Shown here one piece after another: positions 1 through 5,128 of a stretch of 8,748 bases of DNA (position 1 is the first letter of the stretch; the number at the start of each line of letters is the position of its first letter). The notes beneath the pieces are model-generated. The model searched no databases, was not told the DNA's origin, and was given only the letters and a program-made list of their open reading frames with translations. Both the position numbers and the translations under genes were made by a program. This stretch comes from Candidatus Acidiferrales bacterium (GTDB lineage: Bacteria > Acidobacteriota > Terriglobia > Acidiferrales > UBA7541), in contig CATPAM010000542.1 in NCBI GenBank assembly GCA_955651735.1, forward strand, positions 1 to 8,748, written 5' to 3'.

Positions 1-303
1 AAGAGTCTCCAAGTTCGGGTCATTGCCTACCGCCTGCAGGAGTTGGAGTTTGGGGGTCTAAACGACACCCAGGTTCGTCGACTTCGACACCTAGCCAAGG
101 CCCTCGAAGCCAACCCCAACGCGACGGTCTCAAGCCGACCGCCAATCAGCTTTACACGTTCTTTCATGCTAGGAATGCCGACACCAACTTTGAACCGAGG
201 CTTTTCCTTCGCTCTCAGCACACTGACAGAGGCTGCGTGGCCACGGTCGCTAATTTCCAGCGTAAGATTCGAGTTGCGATGGATCCGTATTTTGGCTTGC
301 TGA
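1..303 (+). CDS. DUF2924-like protein, C-terminal part (5' end outside window)
   Basis: The plus-strand frame starting at base 1 is open to a TGA at 301-303. Its first roughly 37 residues contain VRVIAYRLQELEFGGL followed by an Arg/Leu-rich helix (VRRLRHLAKALEANP). This resembles the core of DUF2924 proteins, which typically read (I/V)RRIAxRLQxLxxGGLS followed by a charged helix. DUF2924 genes are often found near site-specific recombinases in mobile elements, but their function is unknown to me. After about residue 37 the frame runs antisense through the conserved 3' end of the neighbouring kinase gene and no longer looks like real protein, so the natural protein probably ended or was broken near bases 110-130. 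The start lies left of the window. Family assignment is from motif memory; the alternative is a chance open frame opposite the kinase tail. Confidence 0.5.
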   Translation, partial: KSLQVRVIAYRLQELEFGGLNDTQVRRLRHLAKALEANPNATVSSRPPISFTRSFMLGMPTPTLNRGFSFALSTLTEAAWPRSLISSVRFELRWIRILAC

Positions 304-1508
304 CTTCCGGAATGGCGCTGGATGTTGCTGAGGGCCTCTTGCACCACGCGAAATAATGCCAACTCCACATCTCGGAGCATCCGGCCGACACCTGGTGACA
401 GCTCCAATTCCACCTGGATCCCACTCCGCCTAGTGAAGCCCGTCACATAGTCGCGAATCGCGTCCCCGAGTCCAGCCTGATCCAACGCGGGTGGATGCAA
501 CAGGTAAGAAAGCGTGCGGACCTCACGAATGCACCGGTCCGTCAAGGCCTTACACTGGGAAAGCAGCCTACGTGATTTTCGCTCCGCGGAGGGAATTGAA
601 CCCCGGAGTTGACGTAGCATTGTCGCCAAAGCGACGAGATCTTGTGCCGTGGAGTCGTGCAAATCCCGGGCGATCCTCCGTCGCTCTTCGTCTTGCGACC
701 TCAAGAGTTGTCCGGAGAGGCGTCGCCGCTCGTTTTCTACCTGCTTTCGATCTTCAATATCAGTGTTTGTCCCGTACCACCTTACAATGCATCCTTCCGA
801 ATTGCGCAGCGGTACACCACGTGCCAAGAACCAGCGGTACGTCCCGTTGGCTCCGCGGTGACGTTCTTCTTGCTCGTAAGGGGTCCCATTGGTCACTGAC
901 TCATGCCAGGCTTTTAGCACTCGCTTCCGGTCGTCGGGATGAAGCATGCTTTGCCAACCATCGCCTCGCAACTCTTCCAGACGGAGCCCCATGTAAGAAC
1001 GCCAACGCTCGTTGCAATAGTCAAGTGTGCCGTCAGCCGGGCCACTCCAGATTTGCTGCGGGATCGCGTCGATCAGTGCCCGCGACTGCACTTCCATCCT
1101 CTTTCGGTCCTCGATATCGACGGATACTCCGTACCACTTAAGGAGGTTTCCCCTCTCGTCGCGTAGCGGCGCGGTGCGAACCAGGAACCAGCGATATTCC
1201 CCGTCAGCCCGCCGCAGGCGCATTTCATCCTCGGACGGTTCCCCAGCGGCCATGTCCGCGAGCCACTTTTCCATGACACTTGGAAGGTCTTCGGGATGAA
1301 CCACGCGCGTCGGCTCTTGAAGTTCCTCCTCGAGAGAAAGGCCCGTGTATTCCAGCCAACGCTTATTGACGAAATCAACGACGCCGTCAGGCCGAACGCT
1401 CCAGGCCATCGTGGGAATTGTGTCAATGATGAGCCGCAAGTGCTTTTCAGTGGCATTCGATGCTCCGTCAGCATCGCTGTTGTGGGTTTTACCCGCGATC
1501 TGGATCAT
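27..1508 (-). CDS. PAS-PAS sensor histidine kinase (HisKA_3 / NarX-DegS type), aberrant C-terminus
   Basis: This is a 493-residue cytoplasmic sensor kinase with no signal peptide or membrane helix visible. Two PAS domains (about 25-138 and 142-257) share the pattern YRWFL-R--PLR---G----WYG---DIEDRK. They are followed by a HisKA_3 dimerisation domain with the phospho-accepting His284 in ARDLHDSTAQDL, and an HATPase domain (about 380-460) with N-box EALSNIQRH and G-box VGVGIPSMKERV. The start at 1508 is chosen over the upstream ATG at 1541 because GGAGGAG lies 6 nt before it. Two oddities stand out. The D-x-G-x-G box reads DRGHA, missing the second glycine. After GGRLE the usual closing segment (about 15 residues ending GTxVxVxxP) is absent and is replaced by an Arg/Ser-rich tail that is antisense to the DUF2924-like frame. 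No cognate receiver gene is adjacent. The fold is certain; whether it is active is doubtful. Confidence 0.86.
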   Translation of the reverse strand: MIQIAGKTHNSDADGASNATEKHLRLIIDTIPTMAWSVRPDGVVDFVNKRWLEYTGLSLEEELQEPTRVVHPEDLPSVMEKWLADMAAGEPSEDEMRLRRADGEYRWFLVRTAPLRDERGNLLKWYGVSVDIEDRKRMEVQSRALIDAIPQQIWSGPADGTLDYCNERWRSYMGLRLEELRGDGWQSMLHPDDRKRVLKAWHESVTNGTPYEQEERHRGANGTYRWFLARGVPLRNSEGCIVRWYGTNTDIEDRKQVENERRRLSGQLLRSQDEERRRIARDLHDSTAQDLVALATMLRQLRGSIPSAERKSRRLLSQCKALTDRCIREVRTLSYLLHPPALDQAGLGDAIRDYVTGFTRRSGIQVELELSPGVGRMLRDVELALFRVVQEALSNIQRHSGSQQAKIRIHRNSNLTLEISDRGHAASVSVLRAKEKPRFKVGVGIPSMKERVKLIGGRLETVALGLASRALARCRSRRTWVSFRPPNSNSCRR

Positions 1509-1514
1509 GGCGCA

Positions 1515-1521
1515 CTCCTCC
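1515..1521 (-). promoter_or_regulatory. Strong Shine-Dalgarno fixing the kinase start
   Basis: On the minus strand GGAGGAG sits 6 nt upstream of the ATG at 1508. The longer alternative start at 1541 has no comparable site, and the Shine-Dalgarno itself would lie inside its coding sequence. This decides the start of the PAS-PAS kinase. Confidence 0.7.
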
Positions 1522-1756
1522 GGATGGTGCACGGGGATCACATCGGCCGGTCACGGCAATTGGGACGTAGGGAAACGATTCCTTTAGCTGTCAGGATAAC
1601 GAAGATTTAGTTGCCGCTGTCATACCGATTTTACTTACGTAGTTACCCGTAGAGGTTATAGACGGTCTTCGAAAGCAGCTTCGTAGTGAATTCCACTAGG
1701 CATTCGGCGGTATTGAACCGGCACTATTACGCCATGATATATCGTGTTAGTTCGAG

Positions 1757-1779
1757 TTCCTAGAACGGAAAGCTAGGAA
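1757..1779 (+). promoter_or_regulatory. Inverted repeat overlapping the activator's ribosome-binding site
   Basis: TTCCTAG (1757-1763) and CTAGGAA (1773-1779) form a perfect 7-bp stem with a 9-nt loop. The right arm contains the AGGAAG that would serve as Shine-Dalgarno for the GTG start at 1782. If the messenger starts upstream of 1757, the stem would hide the ribosome-binding site, suggesting low or conditional translation of the activator. There is no T-run after it, so it is not a terminator. The repeat is seen directly; the role is inference. Confidence 0.35.
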
Positions 1780-1781
1780 GA

Positions 1782-2795
1782 GTGGAAGACCACGCGAACC
1801 TCTCGCGCGCGGCGTTCTCCAGACAACCTGGTTTTGGCGGGCTGATCGGTGAATCCGCTCCCATGCATCAGCTCTATGAGCTGGTCGGAAAGATCAGCCA
1901 GAGCACTTCTCCGATTCTCCTCTTCGGCGAGACCGGGACGGGAAAGGAATTGGTAGCACGCGCCATTCACTTCACGGGGTTGCGCCGGGAGAAGGCGCTT
2001 GTCCCCATCGATTGTTCGGCACTGACTCCCACGCTAGTCGAGTCCGAGTTGTTCGGACATGTCAAAGGCGCCTTCACAGGTGCAGACCGCTTGAAACTGG
2101 GTCTGTTCCAGGCCGCTGACGAGGGAACGATCTTGCTCGACGAGATCGGCGAGCTTCCAATGTTCTTGCAAGCCAAGTTGCTACGCGCTCTGCAAGAAAA
2201 GGAGATAAGACCCGTTGGCTCCACAGTGAGAATTCCAATTAACGTGCGGGTCATTGCGGCTACAAACCGGGACCTCGAAGCGGAAGTCCGGGCGGGAGTA
2301 TTTCGTCAGGACCTGTATTTCCGATTGAACGTTGTACAAATCAAGCTGCCTGCGCTTCGCGAGCGCAAGGTCGACATCCCATTGCTGGTCACCCACTTTT
2401 TGGAGAAATTCTCAAACCCGCTGCAGCCGGTCCGCGAGATCTCAGATGACGCATTGCGACGATTGATGGCCTACGATTGGCCAGGTAATGTCCGAGAGTT
2501 AGAAAACGCCATCGAAAGTGCTGTTGCTCTAAGCTCTGACAATATTCTGAGAGTAGGTGACCTGGCCTCGGTTCCCAATGGCGCATCGACCGTAAGCCTT
2601 CCGCGTAGCAATGAACTCCTCCCCCTGGCGGAAACCCAGAGACGCGCCATCCTGCACGCTCTGCTTGAAACCGGAGGAGACAAGCTCGCCGCCGCACGCC
2701 TGTTAGGCATGGGCAAGACCACCCTCTACCGCAAGCTCAAAGAGTATGCCAGAACACTGCGGTCAACCGACCGGCCCACGCGGGTGGGAGACTAA
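1782..2795 (+). CDS. Sigma-54-dependent transcriptional activator (AAA+ and Fis-type HTH, no receiver domain)
   Basis: A 337-residue bacterial enhancer-binding protein that would remodel sigma-54 RNA polymerase using ATP. The AAA+ domain starts almost at once (LIGESAPMHQL, residues 21-31). It has Walker A GETGTGKE (49-56), an intact sigma-54-contacting GAFTGA loop (96-101), Walker B TILLDE (116-121), arginine-finger region FRQDLYFRLNV (174-183) and sensor II GNVREL (235-240). A Fis-type helix-turn-helix follows at about 290-322 (KLAAARLLGMGKTTLYRKL). Only about 20 residues precede the AAA+ domain, so there is no receiver, GAF or PAS input. In layout and length it resembles PspF-like activators, which are controlled by a partner protein. 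The GTG start has an AGGAAG with very short spacing, itself within an inverted repeat; an in-frame TAG at 1761 limits extension, and the next ATG (1863) would cut into the AAA+ domain. The following kinase gene starts at the next base, so the two are probably co-transcribed. Confidence 0.93.
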   Translation: MEDHANLSRAAFSRQPGFGGLIGESAPMHQLYELVGKISQSTSPILLFGETGTGKELVARAIHFTGLRREKALVPIDCSALTPTLVESELFGHVKGAFTGADRLKLGLFQAADEGTILLDEIGELPMFLQAKLLRALQEKEIRPVGSTVRIPINVRVIAATNRDLEAEVRAGVFRQDLYFRLNVVQIKLPALRERKVDIPLLVTHFLEKFSNPLQPVREISDDALRRLMAYDWPGNVRELENAIESAVALSSDNILRVGDLASVPNGASTVSLPRSNELLPLAETQRRAILHALLETGGDKLAAARLLGMGKTTLYRKLKEYARTLRSTDRPTRVGD

Positions 2796-3962
2796 ATGGC
2801 GAGGAACTTTGCACGAGAATCCATGGTGAAGGCCCACCTTGAGAGCGGAGAACTTGCAAAGCTCTTGCTGGATTCTACGAGAGAGGCGATCTATGGGATC
2901 GATATGGTTGGCAAATGCACGTTCTGCAATTCTGCATGTTTACGATTGCTCGGGTACAAGGACTCAGTCGAGCTGATCGGTAGGAACATGCACGGCATAC
3001 TGCATCATACTCGCTCGGATGGAACGCCTTACCCTAGCGACGAATGCCGTATTTACTTGGCCTTTCGCCGAGGCGAGGGCAGCCACGTAGACGACGAAGT
3101 CGTGTGGCGCGCCGACGGAACGAGCTTCCCAGTTGAGTATTGGTCTTACCCAATACGCAAAAACAACCTCCTGATTGGTGCCGTAGTAACTTTCGTCGAC
3201 ATCACCGAGCGCAGAAGAGTGCTGGAAGAGATGGAAGCCGCCAAGGCAGCCGCAGAAGCTGCAAACCGGGCGAAGAGCGAATTCCTCGCCAACATGAGTC
3301 ACGAAATCCGAACGCCAATGAACGGCATTATTGGGATGACCGACCTCCTGCTTGACACGGAGTTGACCTCAGAGCAGACCGAATACCTTCACATGGTAAG
3401 GACCTCGGCGGACTCCCTGTTGATGATAATCAACGACCTTCTGGATTTTTCTGTGATCGAGGCTGGCAAATTGCAAATGGATGCCATCACTTTCGATTTG
3501 CGAAAGAGCCTTGAGGAGGTGATGAAAACACTCGCGGTCGAGGCTCATAGCAAAGGCCTTGAGCTCCTCTTGAACGTTCACCCCAGCGTGCCCACATCGG
3601 TGGTAGGTGATCCTACTCGATTAAGACGGATTCTTACTAATCTGGTGGTTAACGCGCTTAAGTTCACTGCGCAGGGAGAAATCGCAGTCGAAGTGCGGAA
3701 AGAGATGGATAGTGAGGGTCACACCATCTTTCATTTTAGCGTCAGAGATACGGGCATCGGAATTCCGCACGCGAAGCAGCAGGTCATTTTCGACGCATTT
3801 TCGCAAGCAGATTCTTCACTCGCTCGCAAATTTAGAGGCACTGGACTCGGGCTAACGCTTGCAAAGCGATTAGTTGACCTGATGGGCGGCCGAATTTGGG
3901 TCGAAAGCGAAGTCGGGCGTGGTTCTGCGTTTCACTTCACCGTTCACCTAGTCCTCGTATGA
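2796..3962 (+). CDS. PAS-HisKA-HATPase sensor histidine kinase without a fused receiver
   Basis: A 388-residue soluble kinase. The PAS domain (about 20-140) contains the run HTRSDGTPYPSDEC and then VDDEVVWRADGTSFPVEYW, ending in DITERR. An Ala-rich coiled linker (145-160) leads into HisKA with His169 in SHEIRTPMNG. HATPase_c has the N-box NLVVNALKF (282-290), DTGIGIP (318-324), FDAFSQAD (332-339) and GTGLGL (348-353), so the catalytic core is complete. No membrane helix is seen. ATG 2796 directly follows the TAA of the activator gene, with GGGAG 5 nt upstream, so translation is probably coupled. Kinases with this linker and H-box are commonly hybrids with a C-terminal receiver; this one stops right after the ATPase domain (FTVHLVLV). 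With neither protein carrying a receiver, its phosphate acceptor is not visible here. An internal ATG at 2823 is an alternative but less well placed start. Confidence 0.92.
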   Translation: MARNFARESMVKAHLESGELAKLLLDSTREAIYGIDMVGKCTFCNSACLRLLGYKDSVELIGRNMHGILHHTRSDGTPYPSDECRIYLAFRRGEGSHVDDEVVWRADGTSFPVEYWSYPIRKNNLLIGAVVTFVDITERRRVLEEMEAAKAAAEAANRAKSEFLANMSHEIRTPMNGIIGMTDLLLDTELTSEQTEYLHMVRTSADSLLMIINDLLDFSVIEAGKLQMDAITFDLRKSLEEVMKTLAVEAHSKGLELLLNVHPSVPTSVVGDPTRLRRILTNLVVNALKFTAQGEIAVEVRKEMDSEGHTIFHFSVRDTGIGIPHAKQQVIFDAFSQADSSLARKFRGTGLGLTLAKRLVDLMGGRIWVESEVGRGSAFHFTVHLVLV

Positions 3963-3994
3963 GGGACCGCGACGCGAACAGATGCAACCCGGCC

Positions 3995-4020
3995 AACGAG
4001 CGAGTGCGTGGTGCTCGGTT
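3995..4020 (+). terminator. Weak candidate hairpin after the PAS kinase
   Basis: AACGAGC (3995-4001) can pair with GCTCGGTT (4013-4020) with one bulged G and an 11-nt loop, followed by ATTT on the plus strand. It lies in the 56-bp gap between two convergent genes and touches the stop codon of the minus-strand gene. The stem is short and the T-run poor, so this is only a possible rho-independent terminator. Confidence 0.2.
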
Positions 4021-4576
4021 ATTTACAGGAATCGCCGTCGAATCGAGTTCCGCGCGGGCAGTGCTTCCTGTACTGGTCCACGACCCGGAATGTGTTGAAC
4101 GCGGTGATCCCTACGGGAAACAGCCACCACTGCGAGTGCCTGTCGCCGCTTTCGTCTTCCGATTTCTTCCAAAAATAGGCCAACCCGGTCATGAACCCTG
4201 ACAGGCCAACTTGAAGTCCCTGTATCGCTTTGAAGGGTCCGTATTTGCCGATGCAACTCTCAACTCCGACGGTGCGCCGGCAATGGCTGGTGGCCGCAAC
4301 CACCAGAAGTGAAGTCCCGATGGTGCCCCCTGCGACCGCCCAGAATTTCTTGTCCGCCACGCGACTCTGACGATGCCATTGTCGAAGGCTAAGGTCGTTT
4401 CCATCGCGCTTTGGATGGAGGCAGGAGGCGGGCAGCCCTGAGCAACCCACGGCCGACCGCATTGGTGCGGGCATGTCGGGAAGCGCGGCCACTTTTGACG
4501 ATGTTTCCGGACCTTGAGCGCGAACGCCGGACGCCAACAACACGGAGATAGTTATGGCCAGAACGCTGAGTCGCAT
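4019..4576 (-). CDS. Hypothetical exported or membrane protein with three cysteine pairs
   Basis: I do not recognise the family. From the chosen start it is 185 residues. The N-terminus (MRLSVLAITISVLLASGVRAQ) looks like a Sec signal peptide with cleavage after VRA. The rest has three hydrophobic or amphipathic stretches: about 78-96 (FWAVAGGTIGTSLLVVAA), 116-136 (LQVGLSGFMTGLAYFW) and 150-166 (QWWLFPVGITAFNTF). Cysteines occur as pairs at 45/52, 99/108 and 173/184, suggesting disulphides outside the cytoplasm. Similar small proteins with a DKKFWA motif seem familiar from Acidobacteriota, but I cannot name one. The frame extends to ATGs at 4588 and 4612. I prefer 4576 because it gives a compact signal peptide, follows a purine-rich GAGAAGAG, and because ATG 4612 lies inside a sigma-54-like promoter. 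None of the three has a strong Shine-Dalgarno. Confidence 0.68.
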   Translation of the reverse strand: MRLSVLAITISVLLASGVRAQGPETSSKVAALPDMPAPMRSAVGCSGLPASCLHPKRDGNDLSLRQWHRQSRVADKKFWAVAGGTIGTSLLVVAATSHCRRTVGVESCIGKYGPFKAIQGLQVGLSGFMTGLAYFWKKSEDESGDRHSQWWLFPVGITAFNTFRVVDQYRKHCPRGTRFDGDSCK

Positions 4577-4602
4577 TTCTCTTCTCATTCGCGAAGGGGA
4601 AC

Positions 4603-4617
4603 GCAAATGCATTGCCA
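4603..4617 (-). promoter_or_regulatory. Candidate sigma-54 (-24/-12) promoter
   Basis: The minus strand reads TGGCAATGCATTTGC, matching the consensus TGGCACG-N4-TTGC at 9 of 11 defined positions with the required 10-bp spacing between GG and GC. Transcription would start near 4591, just before the ATGs at 4588 and 4576 of the six-cysteine protein. A sigma-54 activator gene lies about 1.8 kb away. No binding site for that activator was identified. The match is seen; function is inferred. Confidence 0.4.
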
Positions 4618-4652
4618 GAGCAGGTCTTCAGTGGAAGACGCGTATCGCGTTG

Positions 4653-4679
4653 ATTTTATTGGGACGAGATTTTACACAA
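4653..4679 (-). promoter_or_regulatory. Weak sigma-70-like promoter
   Basis: On the minus strand TTGTGT (4679-4674) and TAAAAT (4658-4653) are separated by 15 bp, upstream of the six-cysteine protein gene. The -10 is good (5 of 6), but the -35 matches only TTG and the spacing is short. It is the alternative to the sigma-54 element. Confidence 0.18.
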
Positions 4680-4768
4680 TCGCAAAAGAAAGGAGTGTCT
4701 TCCCACCATGGAACCGTAGATGATTCCATTTCGGGTATTCAGCCCAGACCAGAAAGGCGAGTAACAAC

Positions 4769-5017
4769 ATGCGACCTGGGCTGCGACGATTTTGGCAGCG
4801 GAGATACTACGACTTCAACGTTTATAGCGCGCAGAGGATAAGGGAGGAGCCGGACTACATCCACACCAACCCGGTAAAGCGGGGGTTGGTGATGCATCCG
4901 AAGGACTGGCCGTGGAGCAGTTGGTCGCACTACGAAGAATGAGAGATGGGTCTAATTCGTATCGACACGCTGGCCGAAGAAAAGAGCCCCGCGAGTTTGG
5001 CGAGACGGAAAAGTTAA
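4769..5017 (+). pseudogene. REP-associated (IS200/IS605-like) transposase remnant, C-terminal part
   Basis: From ATG 4769 the frame gives RRFWQRRYYDFNVYS, then YIHTNPVKRGLV and HPKDWPWSSWSHYEE. These are hallmark C-terminal blocks of REP-associated tyrosine transposases (RAYT, TnpA_REP family). The N-terminal half, with the HUH motif and much of the catalytic region, is missing; the 45 bases upstream are open but unrelated, and an in-frame TGA lies at 4721-4723. A TGA at 4940-4942 interrupts the frame after HYEE, yet the same frame continues EMGLIRIDTLAEEK to a TAA at 5015-5017. Family members commonly read -YxxGExGLIRID- here, so the TGA probably replaced a GGA glycine codon. The relic is therefore both truncated and carries a nonsense change, and cannot move DNA by itself. 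Confidence 0.78.
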
Positions 5018-5018
5018 A

Positions 5019-5052
5019 CCCCGCACCCCGCAGCAGGACGCGGTGCTTGGGG
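5019..5052. repeat. Imperfect hairpin just after the transposase relic
   Basis: CCCC-GCACC (5019-5027) can pair with GGTGC-TT-GGGG (5042-5052), giving a 9-bp stem with a 2-nt bulge and a 14-nt loop. It begins 2 nt after the transposase TAA. RAYT genes are typically flanked by REP-type hairpins, so this could be one. It also overlaps the probable PilZ fragment on the other strand, so the pairing may be only a by-product of GC-rich coding sequence. Confidence 0.25.
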
Positions 5053-5126
5053 CCGAGCTTGGTGAATTGGAGGCTCATACCCTTGCCGGGGACTACGTAG
5101 CGAACGGTGCGCTCGGCTTCGCCGCG
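5031..5126 (-). pseudogene. Probable PilZ-domain C-terminal fragment
   Basis: The minus-strand frame beginning in the stop region of the MFS gene reads RGEAERTVRYVVPGKGMSLQF and then TKLGPKHRVLL. The pattern (V-R-Y-V-V-P-G-K-G-M-x-x-x-F-T-x-L-x-P-x-x-R-x-L-L) matches the closing beta-strand and helix of PilZ domains, which often bind cyclic di-GMP. The N-terminal two-thirds, including the RxxxR and D/NxSxxG binding motifs, is missing. Similarity ends near 5031, about where the opposite-strand transposase relic ends at 5017. It looks like a decayed gene tail left between two rearrangement points. No start or Shine-Dalgarno is evident. The assignment rests on about 32 residues and could be wrong. 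Confidence 0.45.
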
Positions 5127-5128
5127 GT

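Larger units (their letters stand above)
1509..1781. promoter_or_regulatory. Divergent intergenic region with small dyads and a weak sigma-70-like promoter
   Basis: This 273-bp non-coding stretch lies between the minus-strand PAS-PAS kinase and the plus-strand sigma-54 activator, so promoters for both should be here. It looks more AT-rich than the flanking genes. Visible structure: a near-palindrome TAGTG-AATTC-CACTA at 1684-1698, a smaller dyad CGGT-attga-ACCG at 1708-1720, and an imperfect one around 1670-1683. A poor sigma-70-like pair for the plus strand is TTGAAC (1713-1718) and TATATC (1738-1743) with a long 19-bp spacer. I see no convincing -35/-10 for the minus-strand kinase. No tRNA or small-RNA gene is recognisable. 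Confidence 0.28.

Noticed and set aside
491..1141. Long plus-strand open frame (216 codons) opposite the PAS-PAS kinase
   Set aside because: It has no recognisable motif, and the minus strand has two clear PAS domains and an H-box over the same bases.
1719..1735. GGCAC-like sequence resembling a sigma-54 promoter before the activator
   Set aside because: Spacing between GG and GC is 9 bp instead of the required 10, on both strands.
1745..1765. GTTCGAGTTCC resembling a tRNA T-loop
   Set aside because: No acceptor, D or anticodon arms can be formed around it.
4690..4719. AAGGAG followed by ATG on the plus strand
   Set aside because: The frame ends after three codons (Met-Glu-Pro-stop), and the spacing of about 12 nt is long; at most a decayed start.
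4554..4841. Plus-strand open frames spanning the start of the six-cysteine protein gene
   Set aside because: No motifs; they cross the promoter zone and run out of frame into the transposase relic.
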